From Paenibacillus sp. CC-CFT747 (GTDB lineage: Bacteria; Bacillota; Bacilli; Paenibacillales; NBRC-103111), in assembly GCA_030323305.1 (NCBI GenBank), contig CP106741.1, forward strand, positions 5,875,501-5,939,500: a DNA stretch of 64,000 nucleotides, given 5' to 3'. Shown here in pieces: positions 48,563 to 57,867 of the stretch. How positions within the stretch are numbered: the first letter of the stretch is position 1; each line of letters starts with the position of its first letter. Both the position numbers and the translations under genes were made by a program. The notes beneath the pieces were generated by a model, which was not told the DNA's origin, made no database searches, and saw only the letters and a list, made by a program, of their open reading frames with translations.

Positions 48563-49799
48563 ATGTTCGATTCGATTAGCCATTCCATGAGCCGGAACCG
48601 CAAGCTCCTGCTTTCCCTGCTGCTTCTTGCCGCGATGCTGGCGGCCCCGATGTTCCTGTCCGAATTCCGTCTTTCCCTAATGGGCAAATTTCTGGCCTAT
48701 GCGGTCCTGGCGATCGGCCTTGATCTTATCTGGGGCTATACGGGCATTCTCAGCCTGGGCCATGGCGTTTATTTCGGACTCGGCGCCTACTGCATGGCCA
48801 TGCATCTAAAGCTGGCCGCTTCCCCGGCGATCTTCCGGATTTCATGTCCTGGAGCGGGATAGAGAAGCTTCCTGGTTCTGGGTCCCCTTCGAATCCGCCG
48901 GCTTTGCTTTTGCGGCCGCCATCCTGCTGCCGGTAGCCGCTGCCGCCGCCTTGGGCTATCTGACCTTCCGAAACCGGATCAAGGGAACGTTCTTCTCCAT
49001 CCTGTCCCAGGCCCTGGTCGTGATCACCGTCACCCTGTTTGTCGGCCAGCAGGGCTATACCGGAGGAACCAACGGCTTGACCAGCTTTGATACCTTCCTC
49101 GGAATGCCTGTCGGCGAGGCTTCCTCCAAACGGATCTTTTACTATGTAACCGTGGCCGTCGTCATGATCACTCTGCTGGTCAGCCAATGGTTGGTGAGCA
49201 GCCGGTTCGGCAAAATTCTGGTCGCCATCCGCGACGGGGAGAACCGGGTCCGGTTTATCGGCTACAATCCGGTCGTTTACAAAGTCTTCATTTACAGTTT
49301 CTCGGCTGCTCTCGCCGGAATAGCCGGCGTCTTGTTCGTCCTGCAGGAAGGGATCATCTCCCCGGCCCAGATGGGCATCGTCCCCTCCATCGAGATGGTC
49401 CTATGGGTGGCCATCGGAGGAAGAGGGACGGTTATCGGGGCGTTGATCGGCGCCGTTCTCACCAATGCCGCCAAGACGACTTTCAGTGAGGCGTACCCCG
49501 AATGGTGGCCGATCATCCTTGGGGCGATGTTCATCATTGTCGTTCTCTTCCTGCCCAAAGGCATTGTCGGGACGCTGGGTGACCGGTTCCGCCGTAAGGA
49601 GCCCGGTGCGGCTGCCGAAGCCTCTCTCCCTGCACCATATGGCAGGGAAGCCGGCATTCCGGCTGCCGGAACACCCGGTGCGGGAGCGTCTAGCCCGGCG
49701 GCAGCGGGACCACCGGGGGCCGGAGCACCAAGCCCGGCGGTCGCCGCCGGATCGGCCGCCGCTGCGGCTGCCTCCTCCCGCAAGAGGACCAGCCCCTAA
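48563..49799 (+). CDS. urtC: Urea ABC permease UrtC with low-complexity tail, two frameshifts
   Basis: About 412 residues after repair. The first 350 match the UrtC permease: [96 protein letters not shown]. Breaks lie near 48825 (CCCC) and 48871. After the last membrane segment ([14 protein letters not shown]) comes a tail of roughly 60 residues made mostly of Ala, Gly, Pro and Ser, with PGAGA repeated twice. Such a tail is not part of the usual family and faces the cytosol. Confidence 0.9.
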
Positions 49800-49860
49800 G
49801 CCGGCTGCATGTCTCGAAAGAAACCTTACACGCAAACTATCATTCAGGGGGTTGATCACA

Positions 49861-50644
49861 ATGAATGAACCATCACCAAGCTGGGCCGCCGCAGGGGAGC
49901 TTATCCGGATGGAAGACGTGGAAGTTGCGTTTGACGGCTTCAAAGCCATCCGCGGCCTCTCCTTCTCTCTGAAGCCAGGAGAGCTCCGCTTTCTCATTGG
50001 TCCGAACGGAGCGGGCAAAACCACCCTGCTCGATGTTCTCTGCGGCAAGGTTAAGCCAACCCGCGGAACGGTTCGCTACCAAGGCAATGTGGATTTGACG
50101 AAGCTGCAGGAGCACCAAATCGTCCAGCTCGGCATTGGCCGCAAGTTCCAGGCCCCTCCATCTTCTCCACTTTGACGGTGGAAGAGAACCTCCTCCTGTC
50201 CATGAGGCAGCGGCGTGGCCTTCTGAGCTCCCTTGCCGCCCGAACGACTTCCGCCCAGCGCGGCAAAATGCACGATCATCTCGAGCTAATCGGGCTCGCC
50301 GGCAAGGCCGTCCACAAAGCGGGATCGCTCTCCCACGGCGAAAAGCAGTGGCTTGAAATCGGGATGCTGCTCATTCAGGAGCCCGAGCTTCTGCTGCTCG
50401 ACGAGCCGGCAGCCGGCATGACGGACAGCGAAACGGAGAAGACCGGGGAACTGCTGCACAAGATTAACGACCGCCAAACAGTGCTGGTCGTGGAGCACGA
50501 TATGGAGTTCGTCCGGCGCTTCGCCAAATCCGTTACCGTTATGCATGAGGGCACGGTCCTCTGTGAGGGAACCATGGACGACATCCAGAACAACGATAAG
50601 GTAGCGGAGGTCTACCTGGGACGAAGGGGGAGCGAGATGCTTAG
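49861..50644 (+). CDS. urtD: Urea ABC ATPase UrtD, two frameshifts
   Basis: About 261 residues after repair. Start at 49861 after AGGGGG. Walker A LIGPNGAGKTTLLDVL, signature LSHGEKQWLEIG, Walker B PELLLLDEPAAGMTD, and switch His VLVVEHDMEFVRRF are all present. Breaks lie near 50155 (CCCC) and 50628 (GGGGG). Without the second repair the raw frame runs straight into UrtE and mimics a fusion; one added G gives the end YLGRRGERDA and a stop that overlaps the UrtE start, as in other urt operons. Confidence 0.92.
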
Positions 50645-51332
50645 CATTCAAGAGGTGGAATCGGGCTATGGGGAAAGCATGGTGCTACGGGGGATCCGGC
50701 TTCGGGTAGAGCCGGGGCAGGTCGTCTGTCTGATGGGCCGCAATGGAGTCGGCAAAACCACCCTGCTCAAAACCATCATGGGCCTTATCCGGCCCAAACG
50801 AGGGGAGATCCGATTCGGGGATCGGATCATGACCTCCGCCCGAACCGAAAAGAGGGCGAGGCTAGGAATCGGCTACGTCCCGCAGGGAAGAGAGATCTTT
50901 CCCCGGCTGACGGTCAAAGAGAATTTGCTGCTCGGCCTGGAAGCCGCCCGGACACGCCATACCACCATTCCGGACCGCATATACGAACATTTTTCCGTCC
51001 TGAAGGAAATGGCGGATCGCAAAGGAGGCGACCTGAGCGGAGGCCAGCAGCAGCAGCTTGCTATTGGCCGTGCGCTTGTCTCCGAGCCGAAGCTGCTCCT
51101 GTTAGACGAGCCTATGGAAGGCATTCAGCCTTCCGTCGTCCAACAGATCGAGCGGGTCATCGAATCGATCAAGGCCGAACGCAGCATGTCCGTTCTCCTC
51201 GTGGAACAAAGCTTAAGCTTTGCGGCGGGCATCGCGGATTATTGCTACGTCCTCGATAAAGGGGCCGTAGCGGCGGAAGGCCCGCCTTCCGAGCTTGGGG
51301 AGGAGCTGCTCCGGAAGCATCTGGCCGTATAA
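50637..51332 (+). CDS. urtE: Urea ABC ATPase UrtE
   Basis: Intact, 231 residues. The start at 50637 (MLSIQEVESGYGESMVLRG) follows GGGGGAG and overlaps the UrtD stop. Walker A LMGRNGVGKTTLLKTIMGL, signature LSGGQQQQLAIGRALV, Walker B PKLLLLDEPMEGIQPSVV, switch His replaced by Gln in VLLVEQSLSFA, which is normal for UrtE/LivF ATPases. It powers urea uptake with UrtD. Confidence 0.95.
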   Translation: MLSIQEVESGYGESMVLRGIRLRVEPGQVVCLMGRNGVGKTTLLKTIMGLIRPKRGEIRFGDRIMTSARTEKRARLGIGYVPQGREIFPRLTVKENLLLGLEAARTRHTTIPDRIYEHFSVLKEMADRKGGDLSGGQQQQLAIGRALVSEPKLLLLDEPMEGIQPSVVQQIERVIESIKAERSMSVLLVEQSLSFAAGIADYCYVLDKGAVAAEGPPSELGEELLRKHLAV

Positions 51333-51396
51333 CGGAGCGGACCGCGTGATCTTACCGATCCCGGGATTTTCCCCTGCTGCCCGCTTCCCTGGAACA

Positions 51397-51427
51397 AAAA
51401 GACGCCGCTCCCCGCGGCGTCTTTCGT
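51397..51427. terminator. Bidirectional terminator between urtE and fabF
   Basis: Stem GACGCCGC / GCGGCGTC, loop of four. Followed by TTTCGTTATTTT on the plus strand and TTTTTG on the minus strand. Sits between convergent genes. Confidence 0.88.
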
Positions 51428-51533
51428 TATTTTGGCGTGTGCCGGCCTTCCCCTCCTCCCCGGAGGCATCCGGCCGACATTCTTTTGGTCATCCCTTTCG
51501 GAACGGCTGCTCTTATCCGCCCAGGCTTCCGTT

Positions 51534-52781
51534 TTACTCCCGGAAAGCCTTAAGCGCGATTACCGCATTGTGTCCCCCGAACCCAAAGGAATTGGACATC
51601 CCGATCCGAAGCGGACGGTCCCGGCAATCCCTCGCCTTCCCGGGAACATAATCCAAATCGCATACCGGGTCCGGCTCCTCCAGATTGATCGTCGGGGGAA
51701 TGAGGCTGTCCTGGAGCATCTTCACCAGGGCGACGGCTTCCACGGCGCTGGAGGCCCCGAGAAGGTGGCCCGTCATGGACTTGTTCGCCGTCACCGGGAT
51801 CCGGTAGGCCACCTCCCCGAACAGCTTCTTGATCGCCGCCGTCTCCGACCGGTCTCCGATTTCTGTGCCGGTAGCATGAGCGCTGATCACATCGACGTCC
51901 TGCGGGGAGAGGCCTGCCTCCCCGAGAGCCTGCTTCATCGCTTGGTAAGCCCCCGCTCCTTCCGGATGGGTTGCCACCATATGGTAGGCGTCCGAGCTCG
52001 CGCCGTAGCCGATGACTTCCGCATAGGGACGTGCTCCCCGCCGCCGGGCATGCGTCAGCGATTCCAGAAGAAGCACGCCGGCTCCCTCTGCCATGACGAA
52101 GCCGTCCCGCCCGGCATCGAACGGGCGGCTGGCCCGCTGCGGCTCCTCATTGCGGGTGGACAAGGCCGCCGCATTGCCGAAGCCGGCAAGGGCGATTTCG
52201 GTAACGGCGGCCTCCGCCCCTCCTGCGGCAACGACGTCCAAGGCCCCCGCCCGGATCAGCCGGTAGGCTTCGCCGATGGAGGTGTTCCCGATGGAACAGG
52301 CCGTAACCGGGGAGAGGGACGGTCCCTTTGCCCCCCACTTCATGCTGATTATAGCCGCGGCCATATTGGAGATCATCATCGGCACGAGCAGCGGGCTGAC
52401 GCGCTCGGGCCCCCTCTCGCGGAGTATGCCGTCCTGATCCACCAGCGTTTGCAGTCCTCCCACTCCCGAGCCGACGAAGACGCCGAGCCGTTCCCGGTCC
52501 ATCGCCCCCAGATCGATCCCCGAATCCTCGCGTGCCTGCTCGGCCGCCGCCAGAGCGAATTGGCAGAAACGGTCCATTCGCCGGGCTTCCTTGCGGCCAA
52601 ATAACCCTTCCCCGTCGAAATTCCGTACCAGGCCGGCTATTTTCGTTTTGTGCCTCGAGACATCAAAGGTATCGATCCTCGTGACCCCCGACTCCCCGCG
52701 AACCAGCTTCCTCCAATACTCCTCCACGGTATGGCCTAGCGGAGAAATCACACCCATTCCCGTAATGACGACTCGTTCCAT
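51534..52781 (-). CDS. fabF: Beta-ketoacyl-ACP synthase II (FabF-type)
   Basis: Intact, 415 residues. Condenses acyl-ACP with malonyl-ACP in fatty-acid elongation. Thiolase fold with nucleophile Cys162 in SPVTACSIGNTSIGEAY, the two catalytic His in SAHATGTEIGDRSE and NKSMTGHLLGASSAVEA, and the Gly-rich end MSNSFGFGGHNAVIAL. Start at 52781 after AGGGAGG. It is alone, without other fab genes or an acyl carrier protein, and divergent from an MmyB-type regulator. It may be an accessory synthase rather than the main one; some secondary-metabolite synthases look similar, but no such cluster is seen. Confidence 0.93.
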   Translation of the reverse strand: MERVVITGMGVISPLGHTVEEYWRKLVRGESGVTRIDTFDVSRHKTKIAGLVRNFDGEGLFGRKEARRMDRFCQFALAAAEQAREDSGIDLGAMDRERLGVFVGSGVGGLQTLVDQDGILRERGPERVSPLLVPMMISNMAAAIISMKWGAKGPSLSPVTACSIGNTSIGEAYRLIRAGALDVVAAGGAEAAVTEIALAGFGNAAALSTRNEEPQRASRPFDAGRDGFVMAEGAGVLLLESLTHARRRGARPYAEVIGYGASSDAYHMVATHPEGAGAYQAMKQALGEAGLSPQDVDVISAHATGTEIGDRSETAAIKKLFGEVAYRIPVTANKSMTGHLLGASSAVEAVALVKMLQDSLIPPTINLEEPDPVCDLDYVPGKARDCRDRPLRIGMSNSFGFGGHNAVIALKAFRE

Positions 52782-52833
52782 GGCTTCTTCCTCCCTTATC
52801 TTTCGTAAGAATACTTCTAGTTTGTCATCCTCT

Positions 52834-52870
52834 TTATCCTATTACAAGGAATAGGTTATCCTAGTATTAG
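52834..52870. promoter_or_regulatory. Candidate operator between fabF and MmyB-type regulator
   Basis: Direct repeats TTATCCTA at 52834 and 52856 are 22 bases apart, two helical turns. Between them lies the palindrome CCTATTACAAGGAATAGG. The location in the 129-base divergent gap suggests binding by the regulator at 52911. Confidence 0.5.
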
Positions 52871-52910
52871 GAACACCCTGATAACCGGCAATAAGGAGAG
52901 TGCCCTGCCC

Positions 52911-53754
52911 ATGGATCGTGAAACGAGACGCCAAGCCCTGTCAGCCTTTTTGAAAGCCAAGCGGGATAAGCTTTCCCCGAGGAAGCGGGATTCCTTCGGG
53001 GGACGCGCAGGCGTACCCCGGCCTGCGCCGAGAGGAGGTCGCCCAGCTGGCGGGTGTCAGCCCTACCTGGTACACGTGGCTCGAGCAAGGAAGAGACATC
53101 CGGATGTCCCCGGAGGTGCTGGATTGTATAGCCGTGGCCCTGCGCCTCACCAACGATGAGCGCAAATACTTGCTGTCCCTCGCCCAGGATACAGGGCCGG
53201 GTGCGGCCGTTCCGAAGGAGGCTCCCCCGGTGATCGGTCCCTCTCTGCGCAAGATTATGGATGAGCTCCGCTACTGCCCGACTATTTTGACGGACCGGCG
53301 GTTTTCCATCCTTAGCTGGAACGAGGCGGCTTCCCATGTTTTCCTGGACTTTGACCAGATCCCACCCGGGCAGCGCAACATGATCCGTCTGCTTTTTACA
53401 AGAAAGGAGCTGCGGCGCCTGGCTGTTAATTGGGAGCAGTTCACGAAGGCCTACCTGTCCATCTTCCGGGCTTATTACGGCAAGTATCTGGAAGACCCGT
53501 GGTACGGCCGCTTTCTGGCGGAGATGAAGGAGACGCATCCCGAATTCGGGCTGCTCTGGGAGCAGAGCGAGGTCCGATCCGCCCCTGAGGTCCTTCTCGA
53601 GTTCCGGCATGCCAAGGCCGGAAAAATGCTGTTTGCCCTGACCTCCCTTCAAGTTCAAGGGGATTCCGATTTGCGTTGCAGCATATATACCCCGGCCCCC
53701 GACTCCACGACCGAAGGCAAGCTTCAGAAGCTGATGGAACGAGTGAATTCGTGA
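52911..53754 (+). CDS. MmyB-like helix-turn-helix transcriptional regulator, two frameshifts
   Basis: About 281 residues after repair. Start at 52911 (MDRETRRQALSAFLKAKR) with AAGGAGAG upstream. XRE-type helix-turn-helix (about 10-80: RRRTPGLRREEVAQLAGVS, WYTWLEQGRDIRMS), then the MmyB ligand-binding PAS-like domain (about 105-265: SILSWNEAASHVFLDFDQIP, NMIRLLFTRKELRRL, GLLWEQSEVRSAPEVLLEF). This domain is known to bind fatty-acid-like ligands in one structure. Breaks lie near 52976 and 53018, each in CCCC. Divergent from fabF, so control of a lipid gene is an attractive inference. Confidence 0.87.
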
Positions 53755-53810
53755 GGAGTTCGGTCCCTCCGGTGGAGTGACCCGGGTGACCTGTCTTCTG
53801 AAAACGGCAA

Positions 53811-53841
53811 AGAAGCCCTCGCCGTTATGGCGAGGGCTCTT
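53811..53841. terminator. Bidirectional terminator
   Basis: Stem AGCCCTCGCC / GGCGAGGGCT with loop GTTAT and A/T-rich flanks, between the convergent MmyB-type and chemoreceptor genes. Confidence 0.8.
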
Positions 53842-53860
53842 CCGTTCTCCGCTGCTTTCC

Positions 53861-55873
53861 TTACAAGGTAAACCGGTCGATCATCCGCTGGAGCTTCTCC
53901 GCCATGCCGGACAGGTGGGCGGAGGAGGAGGTCAGCTCCTGCATGGAAGCCAGCTGCTCCTCCGAAGCGGCGGACACGCTTTGAATGTGGCTCGCGGTCT
54001 GCTGGGCCGACGACGAAACTTCCTCCATGGCGGCCGCCACCTCTTCGGCGTTGGCCGACATCTGCTCGGCAACCGCCGTCACGTCGTGAATCTGTCCTAC
54101 CATTTGCGCGGTAGATTCCTCCATGTCCCGGAATGCGCTTCCTACCTGGAGGGTAACCACCGCCCCCTTGTCCATCTCCTTCGCCACCTTCTCGGACATC
54201 CCGCCTGCCGCTGCATCGATCAGCCCGGCCATCTGGAGAATGACGTCTTGGATGTTATCCGCCGTCCGCTTGGACTGGTCGGCCAGCTTCCGGATCTCCT
54301 CCGCCACGACGGCAAACCCTCTGCCGTGTTCTCCCGCACGCGCCGCCTCTATGGAGGCGTTCAACGAGAGAATGTTGGTTTGTCCCGCCATATTCGCGAT
54401 GGCATCATTCATATCGCGGATTTGCGCCGACAGCCGGGACAGTCCGGCTATCGTGTCCGCCGATTCGTCCACCGCTTGGCGGATGCTCATCATCTGCCCG
54501 TTCAATTCCCGGACGGCCGCACTGCCAGCCTGGGCATGACGTTCGCTTTGGGCGGCGGAAGCCGCCATCTCCCCGGCGGCCGAAGCGACCTTCTGAATCC
54601 CTTCCGCCATTTCCTGAGCCGCAAGCGACGTTTCCCCGGCAGCCCGGGATTGAATTTCGCCCGCCCCCGCCACCTGCTGGATGGAATCCGTCACATGCTG
54701 GACGGAATCGGCCGTCTGTTCGGTTATGGCGGTCATTTGCTGCGAGGAGGCGGCCAGCTGCCCGGACATATCGGCCATTTCCCGGACAAGGGCGGACAAG
54801 GAAGCCGCCATCTCGTTAAAGCTTCCCCCGAGTGCGCCGAATTCGTCCTGGCGGGTGAGGCGGATACGTCCTCCGAGATCGCCTGCCTTGATGCGGTCCG
54901 CTCCCTGCTGAAGCTCCCGAAGAGGGCCAAGAATGGTGCGGAGAAACAACCAGGCCATCAGGGAGAAAACCAGAATCGAGCCGGCCACCACCTCCATCGT
55001 TCTCGTCAGAATCGGCCTCGCGGCCTCGCTGTATTCCGCCACCTCCATGGTCCCCGCTATCTTCCAGCCTGTAAGCGCATTCGTCGCAAAGAGCGCTTCC
55101 TTCGGTTTACCATCCAACCGATAGGCAATCGTTCCGCTGTCGTTCTTGAGCATGTACTCGTATTGGCTGCCCGCAGCGGCGGTCCCCGGAGGGTTTTTGG
55201 GATGGACGATATACTTGCTGTCGCCATCAAGCAGGTACACATAACCCTGCTGCCCGATTTTGACCTCGTGCAGCATTTCACTCAGCTTCTGCAAATCCAG
55301 GTTGAACCCGACCGCTCCTTTGCCGTCCGGGAAAGTTTGGGCGATCGTGATAACCGGCTTTTTCGTCGTGGTCGAAGGGTAGGGCTTGGAGATGGTAACG
55401 CGGCCCGGACTGCTCATGGCCTGGATATACCAGTCTCTTTGGCGGGGATCATACTCGAGCTTGCCGGGATCCGGCGCCTTCATCCACGCCCCGTTATGGT
55501 TCCCGATCGTAACAAGCTCGATCTCCGGGTGCTTGGCTATCCATTGGTCCAGCCGCTTGCGCACTTCCCGGTCCTGGATATCGACTGAATCCGTCGACAG
55601 CTGCTCCGAGAGAAGCTCGGTCTCCTTAACCACCGGCTGGATATACTGCTCGATCATCTGGTTGACGGCCCTTACATTCGTTTCGGCGGAAGAATGAATC
55701 TCGTTCTGGAGCGTGTTCTTCGCGCTTTCGAACGAAAAGTACCCGATTCCGAAGCTCGGAATCAGCAGGATAAGCAAGAAAGAAGCCATCAGCCGGAAGC
55801 GGACGGATGTCCTCCTCCCTGGTCGGAACAGAATGTTGGTCTGGCGGGCTTTTTGTTTTTGAAGGTTTGTCAT
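53861..55873 (-). CDS. Methyl-accepting chemotaxis protein (dCache, HAMP, MCP signal)
   Basis: Intact, 670 residues from ATG 55873 ([16 protein letters not shown]); a longer frame exists but lacks a good site. Two membrane segments (about 30-50 and 300-322) flank a double-Cache sensor (about 55-295, with [13 protein letters not shown], the usual amine/organic-acid Cache motif). HAMP (about 322-375) is followed by the signalling hairpin with the invariant tip [22 protein letters not shown]. It should steer motility through CheA/CheW. The ligand is unknown. There are no chemotaxis genes next to it. Confidence 0.95.
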   Translation of the reverse strand: MTNLQKQKARQTNILFRPGRRTSVRFRLMASFLLILLIPSFGIGYFSFESAKNTLQNEIHSSAETNVRAVNQMIEQYIQPVVKETELLSEQLSTDSVDIQDREVRKRLDQWIAKHPEIELVTIGNHNGAWMKAPDPGKLEYDPRQRDWYIQAMSSPGRVTISKPYPSTTTKKPVITIAQTFPDGKGAVGFNLDLQKLSEMLHEVKIGQQGYVYLLDGDSKYIVHPKNPPGTAAAGSQYEYMLKNDSGTIAYRLDGKPKEALFATNALTGWKIAGTMEVAEYSEAARPILTRTMEVVAGSILVFSLMAWLFLRTILGPLRELQQGADRIKAGDLGGRIRLTRQDEFGALGGSFNEMAASLSALVREMADMSGQLAASSQQMTAITEQTADSVQHVTDSIQQVAGAGEIQSRAAGETSLAAQEMAEGIQKVASAAGEMAASAAQSERHAQAGSAAVRELNGQMMSIRQAVDESADTIAGLSRLSAQIRDMNDAIANMAGQTNILSLNASIEAARAGEHGRGFAVVAEEIRKLADQSKRTADNIQDVILQMAGLIDAAAGGMSEKVAKEMDKGAVVTLQVGSAFRDMEESTAQMVGQIHDVTAVAEQMSANAEEVAAAMEEVSSSAQQTASHIQSVSAASEEQLASMQELTSSSAHLSGMAEKLQRMIDRFTL

Positions 55874-55965
55874 GGCGGTCCCCCGATTGTCATTATTGGT
55901 TGATAGATTAAATATCGGAATTCCGTTTCGTTTCCATAAATCCAATTATTCCCACGACATTCCCA

Positions 55966-56019
55966 CAAAAAAGACTTCGGACCCGAACCAAATTCGTTCG
56001 TTAATCCGAAGCCTTCTTA
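55966..56019 (-). terminator. Rho-independent terminator of the ARH/ribokinase/esterase operon
   Basis: Minus-strand stem CTTCGGA / TCCGAAG with flanking pairs, loop of about 25 with inner pairing, then TCTTTTTTGTGGG. It starts about 30 bases after the esterase stop. Confidence 0.78.
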
Positions 56020-56051
56020 TTCAGCCACAACCGATTTCGATTGGCCGCCCT

Positions 56052-56957
56052 TCATTCCCGGTAATAACGGAGCAGGTAGCTCACGCCTTCCACAAAGCCC
56101 GGCAGCCAAACCGATTCGGTATGACCTCCCTTCACAATTCGAAGCTCAGCCGGGCTTGCCGGCACTTCCCTTCCTTTTGGATAGAAGCGGTTATACAAGT
56201 TCTTCCGGTGCAGCTCCACGTATAAGCGAACAGCCTGAACCTCCATGTTATAACGCCAAGCGTCCTCCGGGAGGTCCTCCTTCTCGCTCAAGTGATTCCA
56301 ATCCTCGTCACCGGCAAGGATAAAGATAGGGACCTGCCAAGGCTGGGCGGCGTAGCTCGCCAAAGCCGCCGGGTAATTCAGCCGGTCCCACACCTTCCGG
56401 TCGAACGGCTCGCCAAAGGCTCCCCCGATAACAGCCCGTGAAGTCGCCGGGGGCTCCTCCGCCTGAACGGCGGGACTCAGCAGCACCGCTCCCCCAAACA
56501 TTCCCGGATAGGTTAACGCATAGCGGAGGGCACCGTATCCACCCATGGAAACTCCTGCAAGAAACCGGCCTTCCCGCCCGGGAACGGTGTTATACCTCCG
56601 ATCGATCTCCGGAACGAGCCGGCGGATGACCGCGGTTTCGTAGGGACCGTATTTGGGGGAATCAATCCAGAAGCTGTTCCCGCCGGAAGGGGCCACGGCT
56701 ATCATGGCTTCCGGAGAGCCGCTGCCGGCCCTTCCATTCAGGAAAGGCAGGAAGATGTCCCAGCTGGTTTCGTCCCCTCCACTGCCGTGCAGCAAATACA
56801 GCACCGGATACCCGTACTCTCTCCCGGCGTTATAGCCCTCCGGCAAGAACACCCGGTAGCGGAAAGAATCGGGAACCGGATCCTCCCCGAAGGAGTGCAG
56901 CTCGTGGGTTTCGGTTCTCCCGAAGCAAGCCTGGCCGGAGATTGCCTCTTCTTTCAT
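56052..56957 (-). CDS. Esterase, alpha/beta hydrolase of the esterase D/feruloyl esterase family
   Basis: Intact, 301 residues, cytosolic. Oxyanion region YLLHGSGGDETSWD, nucleophile elbow FLAGVSMGGYGALRYA (Ser), acidic residue near ILAGDEDW, and catalytic His in VKGGHTESVW. The family includes acetyl, feruloyl and other carbohydrate esterases. It is the last gene of the ARH/ribokinase operon, seven bases after rbsK, and could remove an ester from the imported ribosylated compound. Start at 56957 follows GAGTGAG. Confidence 0.85.
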   Translation of the reverse strand: MKEEAISGQACFGRTETHELHSFGEDPVPDSFRYRVFLPEGYNAGREYGYPVLYLLHGSGGDETSWDIFLPFLNGRAGSGSPEAMIAVAPSGGNSFWIDSPKYGPYETAVIRRLVPEIDRRYNTVPGREGRFLAGVSMGGYGALRYALTYPGMFGGAVLLSPAVQAEEPPATSRAVIGGAFGEPFDRKVWDRLNYPAALASYAAQPWQVPIFILAGDEDWNHLSEKEDLPEDAWRYNMEVQAVRLYVELHRKNLYNRFYPKGREVPASPAELRIVKGGHTESVWLPGFVEGVSYLLRYYRE

Positions 56958-56964
56958 CTTAGAC

Positions 56965-57867
56965 TCACTCCCGAGCTAAACCGACTTCGGACAGGAGGGG
57001 GATGGAGGCCTGAGCACCTAAACGCGTCACGGTGATGGACGAAGCATACTGGGCAACATCCACCGCTTCATCCATCGATTTGCCGGATGTGATCATGGCA
57101 GCGAGCGTACCGGAGAAGGTATCCCCGGCAGCCGTTGTATCGATCGCCTCTACCTTGCGCCCTTCCTTGTACACGTTATCCGTACCGTTGTAATACACGA
57201 GCCCTCTTTCGCCCAGCGTAACCACCGGATAACGGATCCCCTTCTCCTTCAGGATCGTCAGTGCTCGGAACGCATCCGCTACCGTATGGATGCTCACCCC
57301 AGTGTACGTGCGGCATTCGATCTCATTGGGTGTAAAATAATCCACCCCGCGAAGAAGCTCGTCAGCCAAGGGCACGGCGGGAGCTGGATTCAGAAAGATC
57401 GGTACTTTCCCCTTGACCAGACGGATGGCTTCGGTTACGGCATCGAGCGGAATCTCCAGCTGCAGCATGACCGCTGCGGCAGAAAGCAATTCTTTCTGAA
57501 ACGCTTGAATATATGCGGGGGTCATTCTGCCGTTGGCGCCCGAATCCAGAATGATGCGGTTGTCTCCCTCGCAGACGGTAATGGCAGCTACGCCTGTCGT
57601 AATCCCCTTCTCGACGGCCACGTATTCGGTATGCACGCCAAAGCCCGTAAGGCTCTCCAGAATGGATCGTCCGAACAGGTCATCCCCAACTTTCCCCAGA
57701 AACCACGTATCCGCCCCCATCTTGGAGCAGGACACCGCCTGGTTGGCCCCTTTCCCGCCGCCGGACAAGAAGAAGCCTCGGCCGCTAATCGTCTCTCCAG
57801 CCTCTGGGATCCGACTCGTCTGCATCACCATATCCATATTGGCGCTGCCGATGACGACGATCTTCAT
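56965..57867 (-). CDS. rbsK: Ribokinase (PfkB family)
   Basis: Intact, 300 residues. Phosphorylates ribose to ribose 5-phosphate using ATP. N-terminal IGSANMDMVMQTSRIPEAGE, substrate block FFLSGGGKGANQAVSCSKMG, and PfkB signature EAIDTTAAGDTFSGTLAAM with the catalytic Asp. The asparagine and Gly pattern agrees with ribokinase more than with fructokinase, but other pentoses cannot be excluded. The start overlaps the stop of the large ARH gene by four bases, so the two are coupled; this ties the glycohydrolases to free ribose. Confidence 0.9.
   Translation of the reverse strand: MKIVVIGSANMDMVMQTSRIPEAGETISGRGFFLSGGGKGANQAVSCSKMGADTWFLGKVGDDLFGRSILESLTGFGVHTEYVAVEKGITTGVAAITVCEGDNRIILDSGANGRMTPAYIQAFQKELLSAAAVMLQLEIPLDAVTEAIRLVKGKVPIFLNPAPAVPLADELLRGVDYFTPNEIECRTYTGVSIHTVADAFRALTILKEKGIRYPVVTLGERGLVYYNGTDNVYKEGRKVEAIDTTAAGDTFSGTLAAMITSGKSMDEAVDVAQYASSITVTRLGAQASIPLLSEVGLARE

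Noticed and set aside
50172-51332. Apparent in-frame fusion of the UrtD C-terminus to UrtE
   Set aside because: One missing G near 50628 removes the UrtD stop. Restoring it gives the ordinary TAG overlapping the UrtE start, and the rest of the window shows the same error type.
53777-55588. Plus-strand open frame of 603 codons
   Set aside because: It is antisense to an intact chemoreceptor with full domain structure. It is His/Arg/Gly-rich, matches no family and has no ribosome site.
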